A stretch of 64,000 bases of DNA, taken from Nocardia arthritidis (GTDB lineage Bacteria; Actinomycetota; Actinomycetes; Mycobacteriales; Mycobacteriaceae). Under the pieces are notes generated by a model. That model saw nothing but the letters and a program-made list of their open reading frames with translations. It did no database searches and was not told the DNA's origin. The stretch lies in contig NZ_CP046172.1 in the NCBI RefSeq assembly GCF_011801145.1, forward strand, positions 7,502,001-7,566,000, read 5' to 3'. A program made the position numbers and the translations under genes. Positions 54,625 to 62,907 of the stretch are shown here, one piece after another; the first letter of the stretch is position 1, and the number at the start of each line of letters is the position of its first letter.

Positions 54625-54646
54625 TACTTCGGCGTCGACCGAAGTA
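54625..54646. promoter_or_regulatory. Perfect palindrome between MFS and flavin-reductase genes
   Basis: TACTTCGG-N6-CCGAAGTA, a perfect 8-bp inverted repeat starting 2 bases after the MFS stop and 22 bp before the next start. It is only moderately GC-rich for a terminator here, so an operator is equally likely. Confidence 0.45.
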
Positions 54647-54667
54647 TTCGACTTCTACGCTCCCCCA

Positions 54668-55332
54668 ATGCATCCCACCGACAGCGGCGTTATCTCCGCG
54701 TCTTGCACCGCGACCCACCTCGCCGTCGAGCCGAAGATCCTGTACTTCGGGACGCCGGTGGCGTTCATCTCGACCGAAAACGAGGACGGTTCATTCAATC
54801 TCGCGCCGATGTCCTCCGCATGGGCGCTCGGACAGGTTGTCGTGCTGGGGCTCGGCGCGCAGGGACAAACCGCGCACAACCTCCGCACCCGACCCGAGCT
54901 CGTGATCAATCTGCCTTCCGCGGCCCTGTGGCCCGCGGTGGAACGATTGGCGCCGTTGACCGGTCGCTATCCGGTGCCGCCCACCAAAGATGCCGACTGC
55001 GCTTCGAACCGGAGAAGTTCGCGGCGGCCGGGTTGCATGCGGCTCCGGCGGACCAGGTGCGGCCGCCGCGCGTCGTGGAATGCCCGCTGCAACTGGAGGC
55101 CTATGCGGACCGGGTCGGCCCGAGTTCCACCGGCGGGTTCGTCATCGTCGAGGCATCGGTGCGTAAGGTGCACGCCCACCGTGACATCGTCGTATCCGGC
55201 ACCGACCACATCGACCCCGCAGCCTGGAACCCACTGATCTACAACTTCCGCCACTACTTCGGGCTCGGGCGGGAACTCGGCCACACCTACCGGTCCGAAA
55301 CTTCCCGTGGGACCGAGCATTCCGGCACATGA
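54668..55332 (+). pseudogene. Flavin reductase-like domain protein, frameshifted
   Basis: The first frame encodes ~110 residues of a DIM6/NTAB flavin reductase-like protein (LYFGTPVAFISTENEDGSFN, LAPMSSAWALGQVVVLGLG, HNLRTRPELVINLP) up to PPTKDAD near 54990. The second half (RFEPEKFAAAGLHAAPADQV, STGGFVIVEASVRKVHAH, WNPLIYNFRHYFGLG) continues in another frame to the TGA near 55330. One base lost or gained near 54990 explains it. Either a true pseudogene or a sequence error. Confidence 0.65.
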
Positions 55333-55404
55333 TCACGTAATGCCGTTGGTGCGAGCCCCCAATCGGCAATGGACGCAATCACGATGTGGCGCAAGGTCCG
55401 CCGA

Positions 55405-56031
55405 CTATGGGCAGCCGTGCCACGGTGGGGCGGCCTTGAAGTCGGGGTGGAGTTCGATGGTCGGGGCGAGGGTGGACAGGAGTCGGCGGGCGCGGGACAG
55501 GGGGTGGGTGGGGTATGCGGCGTCGAGTTCGGGTTCCTCGGAGAGGTTGCGCGGGAGTCCGCCGGAGATGTCGGGGGCGTACGGGTGGACCGCCCACATC
55601 CGCATGACGTCGGCGAGCGGACGTCCCTTGCCGTATTCGGCGCTGAATTGGGTGAAGACCATCGAGTCCCGAATACCGGTGGTGCCGTGCTCGGGACAGT
55701 GCAGTTTCAGCACGACGCTGCGGTCCGCCCGCGGAATGGTGAAGGCGGCGATATAGGCGACGCCGAGCTCCTTGCCCGGCGGGCGCACCTTGACGATCTG
55801 CTGGATGGCGGGCAGCCCATCGATGGCGACAACGTCGAGTTCGATGACGCCCGCACCCAATTCGGCGGTGTGCGCGACGATCTCGCGGCGCAGCCGATCC
55901 AGATCGGCGAGGGAGGCGGGTAGGTCCGGCGGCATATCGTAGAACTGCACCTCGGCGAGGTCGTCATCACGATTGCGGAAGACGTTGGGCTCCAACTGTT
56001 CCCACCCGGTGGTATCGAATCGCAACGCCAT
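55405..56031 (-). CDS. Conserved hypothetical protein
   Basis: 208 residues, soluble, no signal peptide. Features: LRFDTTGWEQLEPNVFRNRD at the start, MPPDLPASLADLDRLRREIV, IQQIVKVRPPGKELGVAYIA, SVVLKLHCPEHGTTGIRDSM. It looks like a well-kept actinobacterial protein of unknown function. The start at ATG 56031 is preferred over one 66 bases upstream. Confidence 0.65.
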   Translation of the reverse strand: MALRFDTTGWEQLEPNVFRNRDDDLAEVQFYDMPPDLPASLADLDRLRREIVAHTAELGAGVIELDVVAIDGLPAIQQIVKVRPPGKELGVAYIAAFTIPRADRSVVLKLHCPEHGTTGIRDSMVFTQFSAEYGKGRPLADVMRMWAVHPYAPDISGGLPRNLSEEPELDAAYPTHPLSRARRLLSTLAPTIELHPDFKAAPPWHGCP

Positions 56032-56120
56032 ATCGGCGAATCTAGTGTGCCCGGCCGGAATATGCACCGCCGCGCATTCCCAAATGCGCAGCGGCACTAC
56101 CTATTCCGTTAGGTCAGGCC

Positions 56121-56486
56121 TTAGAGCAGCGCCTCCAGCGCGGCCGCCTCGGCGCGCAGGTCTCCGGCGTGCTCCGGTCGGCCGAGCGCGTCGTATTCGT
56201 CTGCGGTGCTGTGGCGATCGGCGATCTCGGCGCGCACGATCGATTCGATATCGGTCTCGGTGAGGTCCCGGCGGCGCACCTCCTGTGCGCCGAGCCCGAC
56301 GGCACTCGCCTCGATCGCGCCCGCGCGCACGTCGACGGCGTCGACGGCCTCCGCGTTATCGATCGCGCCGAGCGCGGAGCGCAGCGCCTTCGTGGCATTG
56401 CGGTCACGCGCCTTCATCGCGACGGGCAGGGCGGCGCGCAGCCGGTCCCGCAGCGGTACGGATCTGTCCACGATCGTATTCGGCAT
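56121..56486 (-). CDS. GatB/YqeY domain protein
   Basis: 121 residues. LRDRLRAALPVAMKARDRNA, TKALRSALGAIDNAEAVD and LTETDIESIVRAEIADR fit the YqeY/GatB_Yqey family, related to the tail domain of the GatB amidotransferase subunit. Shorter than typical (~150). The precise role is unknown. Confidence 0.8.
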   Translation of the reverse strand: MPNTIVDRSVPLRDRLRAALPVAMKARDRNATKALRSALGAIDNAEAVDAVDVRAGAIEASAVGLGAQEVRRRDLTETDIESIVRAEIADRHSTADEYDALGRPEHAGDLRAEAAALEALL

Positions 56487-56549
56487 GATCGTGACCGTAC
56501 GCGCCTCCGGATCACCGGTCGAGCGATTTACTCAATCGAGTAAGGCAGG

Positions 56550-58445
56550 TCACGGGGTCACAATCGCGAAATCCGGATCCGGCGCATCGAAGACGCCGAT
56601 CAGCTCGGACAGCTTGGTGACATCGCCATCGATCGCGATATGCCCGGCGGCGACCGCGACGCCGAAATCCTCACCGGCCAGCAACACTCGGATCAGCGTC
56701 GGTTTGGTGAGGGTGAAGGTGGCGTCGGGATCCGGCAGTCGCGCACCGGCGGGCCGGTCGTAGTGGGTCAGCCTGCCGTTGCGCAATTCCAGCCGGTGCA
56801 CCCGGTTTTCGTCGCTGAACTCCCAGTCGGTCACCACCCGCTGATTCCACGCCTTCGGTCCGTCGACGCGCAGCGCCATGGCATCGAAGATCTGGTCGAC
56901 CGTCATCGCGGCGAGCACGGTGGACGATCCGGCCTTGGTCGGCGTGCCGAAGGGGCCGTAGCGCAGTTCGTACGCACCGCTCAGATAGAAGTTGCGCCAG
57001 GTGGCGTTCTCCGCGCCGTAACCGAGTTGCTCGAACGTGCTGGCCTGCAACGCTTTCGCGGCATCGTTGGCCGGATCGGCGAAGATCACGTAGTTCACCA
57101 CCTGCGCCACCCACCGGTAGTCACCGGAATCGTAGGCGGCCCGGGCCTTTCGCAGCACCTCGTCCGCACCACCCATGAATTCCACATGCCGCCTTGCTGA
57201 TTCGACCGGCGGATGCTCCCAAAGATGCGCCGGATTACCGTCGAACCAACCCATATAGCGCTGGTAGATGGCCTTCACGTTGTGCTGCACCGAGCCGTAA
57301 TAGCCACGCGCGTGCCATGATTCGGCGATGGCGGGCGGCAGCTCCAGCATTTCGGCGATTTCGCCGCCGGTGTAGCCCTGATTCAGCCGCCGCAGCGTCT
57401 GATCGTTCAGATAGCCGTATAGATCACGTTGCACCGCAAGGTATTCCACCAGCCGGTCGGTGCCCCAGGTCGGCCAGTGGTGGGAGGCGAAGACCACATC
57501 CGATTCGCGGGCGAACAGATTGATGGCCTCGGTGAGGTATTTCGCCCACACCCGCGGGTCCCGCACCAGCGCCCCGCGCAGGGTGAGCAGATTGTGCATG
57601 GTGTGCGTGGCGTTCTCGGCCATGCAGAGCGCCCGCCGGTCGGGGAGATGGAAGTTCATCTCGGCCGGCGCCTCGGTGCCGGGGGTGAGTTGGAAGACGA
57701 ACCGCACCCCGTCGATCGTCTCCTCCTGCCCGGTGCGGACGATATCGACCGTCGGCGCAAGCAGCGTCACGGTGCCGACCGAATTGGTCTGTCCCAGACC
57801 GGATCCCACCGAGCCCTTGGGTCCACGCGGCAGCACCGTGCCGTACATGTACCCCGCGCGGCGCGCCATCGCCGTTCCCGCGTAGATATTTTCGGCGACG
57901 GCGTGCTCCAGGAACCCGTCCGGGGCGAGCACCGGGCAGCGTCCGGCCGCGACCTCCGCCTCGGTGATCACCCCGAGCGCACCGCCGAAATGATCGACGT
58001 GTGAATGGGTGTAGATCAATCCGGTCACCGGGCGCGGTCCGCGATGGTGCCGATACAGTGCCAACCCGGCCGCGGCGGTCTCCGTGGAGATCAGCGGATC
58101 GATCACGATGACGCCCGAATCCCCTTCTACCAGCGTCATATTCGACAGATCCAGGCCGCGGATCTGGTAGATCCCCGGAATCACCTCGTAGAGACCCTGT
58201 TTGACGACCAGCCCCGACTGCCGCCACAGGCTCGGGTTCACCGAGGCCGGACATGGTTCGCGCAGGAAGGCGTAGGAATCGGCGTCCCACACCACGGCCC
58301 CGTCCGCGGCGGTGATCACGCCGGGTTCCAGCGCGGCGACGAACCCACGGTCGGCGTCGTCGGTGCTGTCGGCGAACGGCAGCGCGGCGGCGACGCGCCG
58401 CTGTTCGGCGACGATGTAATCGCTCGGCTCGGTCGCTGTGGTCAT
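56550..58445 (-). CDS. Alkyl/aryl sulfatase, SdsA1 type (metallo-beta-lactamase fold)
   Basis: 631 residues, usual family length. The zinc motif THSHVDHFGG near residue 166 and the ligand-bearing MAENATHTMHNLLTLRGA and FASHHWPTWG are typical of SdsA1-like alkylsulfatases, followed by a dimerisation domain and a C-terminal SCP2-like domain (from ~510). It hydrolyses alkyl sulfates to alcohol and sulfate. No signal peptide is evident, so it is probably cytoplasmic. Confidence 0.92.
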   Translation of the reverse strand: MTTATEPSDYIVAEQRRVAAALPFADSTDDADRGFVAALEPGVITAADGAVVWDADSYAFLREPCPASVNPSLWRQSGLVVKQGLYEVIPGIYQIRGLDLSNMTLVEGDSGVIVIDPLISTETAAAGLALYRHHRGPRPVTGLIYTHSHVDHFGGALGVITEAEVAAGRCPVLAPDGFLEHAVAENIYAGTAMARRAGYMYGTVLPRGPKGSVGSGLGQTNSVGTVTLLAPTVDIVRTGQEETIDGVRFVFQLTPGTEAPAEMNFHLPDRRALCMAENATHTMHNLLTLRGALVRDPRVWAKYLTEAINLFARESDVVFASHHWPTWGTDRLVEYLAVQRDLYGYLNDQTLRRLNQGYTGGEIAEMLELPPAIAESWHARGYYGSVQHNVKAIYQRYMGWFDGNPAHLWEHPPVESARRHVEFMGGADEVLRKARAAYDSGDYRWVAQVVNYVIFADPANDAAKALQASTFEQLGYGAENATWRNFYLSGAYELRYGPFGTPTKAGSSTVLAAMTVDQIFDAMALRVDGPKAWNQRVVTDWEFSDENRVHRLELRNGRLTHYDRPAGARLPDPDATFTLTKPTLIRVLLAGEDFGVAVAAGHIAIDGDVTKLSELIGVFDAPDPDFAIVTP

Positions 58446-58490
58446 CGGTCATCCTCCTCTGGTCGCGGCCGGACAGGTGGGTGTAGCGGA

Positions 58491-58820
58491 TCAAGGTGCG
58501 GGGTCGGTGAATCCGAGCAGCACCGCGACGACGGCAACGGCGACCACCGCGGCGGCGGCGACGCCGATCACGAAAGCGCCGTGGCCGTAACGGCCTTCGT
58601 GCAGGCTGCGGTTGCGCAGGCTGCACAGGACGGCGACCGCGACCATGGTCGCGGCGGAGCCGAGCGTGGCCAGTTGCGCGCGATGCCAACCCACCGATAC
58701 CGTGTGCTGCAGGAACAGCGCGGCGACCGCCATCGCCGACACCGCGGTGCGGCGCCACGCCAGCGCGGTGCGCTCGACGGCCAGCCCTTCGAGACCCGTG
58801 TCCGCGCGCCGCTCGCTCAT
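58491..58820 (-). CDS. DUF202 membrane protein
   Basis: 109 residues with three membrane helices (AVSAMAVAALFLQHTV, ATLGSAATMVAVAVLC, AFVIGVAAAAVVAVAVVAVL) after LAVERTALAWRRTAV, the DUF202 hallmark. The function of the family is unknown. A second DUF202 gene lies just upstream, so they may form a hetero-oligomer. Confidence 0.8.
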   Translation of the reverse strand: MSERRADTGLEGLAVERTALAWRRTAVSAMAVAALFLQHTVSVGWHRAQLATLGSAATMVAVAVLCSLRNRSLHEGRYGHGAFVIGVAAAAVVAVAVVAVLLGFTDPAP

Positions 58821-58887
58821 GCCTGCGCTCCGTTCCGGCATGACCGAGCAATCTCGGCTGTGTCTATTGTTCGCTCGCTGCGCTCAC

Positions 58888-59250
58888 TCATCGCAGCAAC
58901 ACCGCCACACAGGCCAGCACCGCGACGATGGCGATGCCCGCGGACAGGATCGGCACCAGCATGGTGTCCGGCAGCCGGTGGCCCCGGCGCATCGCCGCGC
59001 CGACCCGCCGCCAGTGTGTGTAGGCGCCGATCGAGACGATCACCGCCAGCAACAGGCAGCTCAGCGCGAGCGCCTGGCGTATGCCGGCCAGCCGGAACGG
59101 CTGCACCAGCGTATGCACCGCGACGCCGCCCGCGAGCAACCCGAGCGAGGTGCGCATCCAGGCCAGGAAGGTCCGTTCGTTGGCGAGGGTGAACCGATAG
59201 TCGAGTTCGGCGGGTTCGGGTTCCGGATCCGCGCCCGATCCGGAATTCAT
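58888..59250 (-). CDS. DUF202 (YidH-like) membrane protein
   Basis: 120 residues: acidic start, then RFTLANERTFLAWMRTSLGL, the YidH/DUF202 signature, with three membrane helices. First of two adjacent DUF202 genes. Confidence 0.85.
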   Translation of the reverse strand: MNSGSGADPEPEPAELDYRFTLANERTFLAWMRTSLGLLAGGVAVHTLVQPFRLAGIRQALALSCLLLAVIVSIGAYTHWRRVGAAMRRGHRLPDTMLVPILSAGIAIVAVLACVAVLLR

Positions 59251-59466
59251 GGCCGGGCTTCCACTGTGGACCGCTGCACGACAGACAACGCTACTTCGGG
59301 TTCCGCGAAACCGTGCCGCGCTGCGCCGATCTCGGCGCGGGCATGATCATCGCCGAACACCACGGGCACCTCTTTCGCCGGCCGAGTTCCGAGTCCGCAG
59401 CTAACTATTCGCTACCCGAGCCTAGTTGGCATATCCGGGAGCGTCCACGAACCGGACCGGCGGGGC

Positions 59467-60186
59467 TCAGATCGGGGTGGCGTCCGCGAAGGTCATGGCG
59501 AGCCGATCGACGGTGGAGCTGGTCAGGGCCCGGCGCGGCAGGCCGAGCGATCTCAGCTCCGCGGCGATCGGGTGGTCGCCGAGGATCAGGCGGGCACCAC
59601 CGGGACGGGCGCGCATGCCCGCCGGATGCATCCGCCATTCGGTGCGCCGGGTGACACCGTCGATGTGCGAATATGCGGCGAACACCGCCGACCGGCCGCG
59701 CCCACACGGTACCGAAACACCGTGGCGCAGCGTCAGATCGACGGCGAGCCGTCCATCCTGGCGCAGCGCGCCGCGGCGCGTCGGGCCGCCGTGATCGGTG
59801 TCGAAATCGGCGAGTTCCTTTGGGAAGCCCCAGATGCCGCGGCCCGCGGCCAAGGTGAATTGGCCGTCGACCGGAAGCCGGTGAATGAAAACGCCCGATC
59901 TCCCGGCGATAAGCGCACGCAGATCACCGGAGTCGAGTCCGTGCTCGCGGACCATGAACGACACGCCGAATTCCTGGTACGGCCCCAGATCGCCGTCGCG
60001 ATAGTCGACGAAGACCAGCGTGCACGCGGCCCGGCCGCCCGGCAATCGGAGTATCCGCAGGCAGGAGTAGTCGATCAGGCGCTGCGCCGCCGCCGCGGGC
60101 ACCAGGTACGTCGCCATGAACGCACGTGCCGACCGGATTCGCACCGGCATTCGGACTTCCCGGCCGAGGATCATGTGCGCTGTCAT
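59467..60186 (-). CDS. Acetoacetate decarboxylase-like protein
   Basis: 239 residues with the acetoacetate decarboxylase fold pattern: LPGGRAACTLVFVDYRDGDL, GPYQEFGVSFMVREHG and GRGIWGFPKELADFD, whose Lys is in the place of the family's Schiff-base lysine. Substrate unknown; some relatives are not decarboxylases. The ATG follows GGAGGGCGG. A KstR-type site lies 19 bp upstream, hinting at a link with sterol or lipid catabolism. Confidence 0.75.
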   Translation of the reverse strand: MTAHMILGREVRMPVRIRSARAFMATYLVPAAAAQRLIDYSCLRILRLPGGRAACTLVFVDYRDGDLGPYQEFGVSFMVREHGLDSGDLRALIAGRSGVFIHRLPVDGQFTLAAGRGIWGFPKELADFDTDHGGPTRRGALRQDGRLAVDLTLRHGVSVPCGRGRSAVFAAYSHIDGVTRRTEWRMHPAGMRARPGGARLILGDHPIAAELRSLGLPRRALTSSTVDRLAMTFADATPI

Positions 60187-60204
60187 CGGACCGCCCTCCG
60201 AAAC

Positions 60205-60218
60205 TAGAACTCGTTTCA
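60205..60218 (-). promoter_or_regulatory. KstR-type operator
   Basis: TAGAACTCGTTTCA matches the mycobacterial KstR motif TnnAACnnGTTnnA at every fixed position. It is placed 19 bp upstream of the decarboxylase-like gene, a position suited to repression. Confidence 0.5.
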
Positions 60219-60260
60219 GAATAATGGCACAGTCGATCGGCCGAATCGGGCGAAAGCCTT

Positions 60261-61184
60261 TCAGGCGCGCGGATGGGCCTGGTCGTGCACCTTCTTCAAG
60301 CGCTCGATGGACACGTGCGTGTACAGCTGGGTGGTCGCCATGCTCGCGTGGCCGAGTAGCTCCTGCACCACCCGCAGGTCCGCGCCGCCCTCCAGCAGGT
60401 GGGTGGCCGCGGTGTGCCGCAAACCGTGCGGACCCATATCGGGCGCGCCCGGAATGGCGGAAACCACCTCGTGCACAACGCTTCTGGCCTGGCGCTGGTC
60501 CAATCTGCGCCCGCGACGGCCGAGCAACAGCGCGCGACCCGATTCGGCGGCGGCGAAGGCCGGGCGCCCGAACCGCAGCCAGGCCGCCACCGCCGCGTCA
60601 GCCGGTCCGCCGAACGGGACAGAGCGCTCCTTGTTGCCCTTACCGAGCACGCGCACCAACCGCCGCTCCCGATCCACATCCTCGATGTCCAGCCCGCACA
60701 GCTCGCTGACCCGGATACCGGTCGAATACAGCAGCTCGACGATCAGCCGGTCCCGCAGCGCCATCGGATCCTGCTGGGCCGCACCGGATTCCGCCGCGTC
60801 CATGGCCTCGAGCGCCTGCTGCCTGCCGAGGACGGCAGGCAGCACCCGGTGTGCCTTGGGTGAGCCGAGCCGCAGGCCGGGATCGGTGGCGAGCCGCCCG
60901 GTCCTGGTGAGCCACGCCGTGAACGTGCGCGCCGAGGACGCCCGCCGCGCCATGGTGGTGCGGGCCGCACCGCTCGCCGACTGAGCCGCCAACCAGGATC
61001 GCAGCAGCGGCAGATCCAGTTCCCGCACCGCCGAATCCGACGACCGGGCGTACAGGTGGCCCAGCAGCGACCGCGCGTCCCCGAGGTAGGCGCGCACGGT
61101 ATGCGCCGACCGATTCCGCCCCAACCGCAGATGCCGCCCGTACTCGGCCAGCAGCCCCTCCAGATCCTCCGGCAGTTCCTCCAT
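60261..61184 (-). CDS. xerC: Tyrosine recombinase XerC
   Basis: 307 residues. SAM-like N-terminal domain ([20 protein letters not shown]) and catalytic domain with Arg in [30 protein letters not shown] (HxxR), [14 protein letters not shown] (His and nucleophile Tyr). It resolves chromosome dimers at dif with XerD. The ATG at 61184 follows GGTGGAGGG; an in-frame GTG lies 24 bases upstream. Same position as Rv2894c. Confidence 0.93.
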   Translation of the reverse strand: MEELPEDLEGLLAEYGRHLRLGRNRSAHTVRAYLGDARSLLGHLYARSSDSAVRELDLPLLRSWLAAQSASGAARTTMARRASSARTFTAWLTRTGRLATDPGLRLGSPKAHRVLPAVLGRQQALEAMDAAESGAAQQDPMALRDRLIVELLYSTGIRVSELCGLDIEDVDRERRLVRVLGKGNKERSVPFGGPADAAVAAWLRFGRPAFAAAESGRALLLGRRGRRLDQRQARSVVHEVVSAIPGAPDMGPHGLRHTAATHLLEGGADLRVVQELLGHASMATTQLYTHVSIERLKKVHDQAHPRA

Positions 61185-61220
61185 CCCTCCACCGTCGCGG
61201 CCCGCCACCGACCGCGCAAG

Positions 61221-61608
61221 TCACCGCGCCGCCGTTACCCGCCCACACGTTCGACGTGGCGCGCCCACGACCAACCCGACACAGCCATTCCGCCACAGCA
61301 CCCGGGCCACAGCGACCACCAGCTCTTGCCACGCCAGTTCCGGCACCGACATCCCGGGTAGCCCGCCGGACGGCAGATCCGAATCCGCAACGTCCAGTTC
61401 GGCCACCAGCCGTCGAGCACCGCATCCTGCTGAGCGCGGTGAGTGCCAACCATAGCCCATACCTCACCGCAGGATGCCCGGCCACTTCGTCCCGAGCGCT
61501 GTCTATCACCCACTCCGACAACGGATCCGCCGCAACAACAGGCCGAGCCTGGCGACCATCCATCGCCGAACACCGCACCGAACGACGGCGATCCGAGTGG
61601 CCGACCAT
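61221..61608 (-). pseudogene. Possible frameshifted hypothetical gene between xerC and dprA
   Basis: Two minus-strand frames look protein-like and abut: PLSEWVIDSARDEVAGHPAV then RYGLWLALTALSR (from an ATG at 61608 or 61563), and GARRLVAELDVADSDLPSGG then ELAWQELVVAVARVLWRN, ending at 61221. A single-base shift near 61430 would join them. Otherwise this 430-bp stretch holds no gene. Family not recognised. Confidence 0.35.
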
Positions 61609-61611
61609 TGC

Positions 61612-62847
61612 TCATCCGGATTCGCGGCTTACCGCACGACGCCGGGTCGCAGCGGTTCGGTGCCAACCGTTTTCGTCGGTACCGACCAGTTCGGCCAGTT
61701 CGAGTGCGGATAGTGCGGCGCGGACGGCGGGCAGGGGGAGGCCGGATCGGTCGGCGAGTTCGCGGGGTTGGCGCGAGCCGATGGTCGGCAGGGCGTCGAA
61801 GACCTGGGCGAGCTCACCGGTGAGCGAGTCGGTGCGGTCGGCGACGGGTGGGCCGTCGGGCAGCGCCAGCCGCAGCGGACCGGTCTCGTCGATGATCTCC
61901 TCGGCCTTCGTGACCAGCAGTGCCTCGCCGTCGCGGATCATCCGGTGACAGCCCGCGGAACTGGCCGAGGTGACCGGGCCGGGTATCGCCAACGCCGGAC
62001 GGCCGAGGCGGCGAGCCCATTTCGCGGTGTTGCGGGCACCGCTGCGCACCCCCGCCTCCACCACGACCACACCGTCGGACAGCACCGCGATCAACCGATT
62101 CCGGGCCAGGAACTGATGCTTGCGCGCCACCGTGCCGGGCGGATACTCGCTGAGCACCAAACCGGTTTCGGCGATTTCGGCGAGCAACCGTTCGTGTTCG
62201 ACGGGATACGGACGATCCACGCCGCATGCCAGCACCGCGATCGTCGTCCCGCCCACCGCGAGCGCCGCCCGGTGCGCGACGCCATCGATGCCGTACGCCG
62301 CGCCGGAGACGATCGTCCACTCCCGTTCGGCGAGTTCGCCCGCCACCTCGGCGGTGACCTGCCTGCCGTAACCGCTGTTGCATCGCGCACCCACCAGCGC
62401 AACCGCACGTTCCGTCGACGCGGACAGCGAGCACGGACCACGGACCCACAGCACCAGCGGCACCGCGCCGCCCGGGTCGCGGGCCGCGTCGAGTTGGGCG
62501 AGGCCGAGCATGCGCCAGGCGGGCCATTCGGCGTCGTCGGGTGTGACGACGCGCCCGCCCATTCGCTCCATCAACTCCAGATCCCGTGCCGCCCTGTCGA
62601 TTCCGCGCCGCTGCTCGGTGGGCCTGCGCAGCGATTCGGGAAGTGCGGACTCCCGCACCGCACGCGCGGCCTCGACCACGCCGACCGATTCGATCAGCGC
62701 CGACAGCGCCGCACACGGCCCCGCCACCACCCGGGACAGGTAAACCCACGCCAACCGCCGCTCATCAACGGAATCCGCGTCCAGATCCACCGTCGGCGAC
62801 CACCCACGCGCCCCCACATCCGCCACCATCCCACGCGGTTCACCCAC
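61612..62847 (-). CDS. dprA: DNA-processing protein DprA
   Basis: About 411 residues. Rossmann-like core with VALVGARCNSGYGRQVTAEV, TIVSGAAYGIDGVAHRAAL, ACGVDRPYPVEHERLL, LSEYPPGTVARKHQFLARNR and EAGVRSGARNTAKWARRLGR, plus a C-terminal winged helix. DprA loads RecA on incoming single strands. The start is set at GTG 62847 behind GGGAGGG; ATG 62877 is possible. In the same direction as yifB, as in Rv2896c-Rv2897c. Confidence 0.93.
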   Translation of the reverse strand: MGEPRGMVADVGARGWSPTVDLDADSVDERRLAWVYLSRVVAGPCAALSALIESVGVVEAARAVRESALPESLRRPTEQRRGIDRAARDLELMERMGGRVVTPDDAEWPAWRMLGLAQLDAARDPGGAVPLVLWVRGPCSLSASTERAVALVGARCNSGYGRQVTAEVAGELAEREWTIVSGAAYGIDGVAHRAALAVGGTTIAVLACGVDRPYPVEHERLLAEIAETGLVLSEYPPGTVARKHQFLARNRLIAVLSDGVVVVEAGVRSGARNTAKWARRLGRPALAIPGPVTSASSAGCHRMIRDGEALLVTKAEEIIDETGPLRLALPDGPPVADRTDSLTGELAQVFDALPTIGSRQPRELADRSGLPLPAVRAALSALELAELVGTDENGWHRTAATRRRAVSRESG

Positions 62848-62907
62848 AACACCCTCCCGTACTCCGCCGCCGTACATTTCGGCACGCGAACCGATTCACC
62901 GTGTCGC

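Noticed and set aside
60640..61608. 322-codon minus-strand open frame through xerC
   Set aside because: Most of it is out of frame with a strongly supported xerC; only the part before 61430 may belong to a broken gene.
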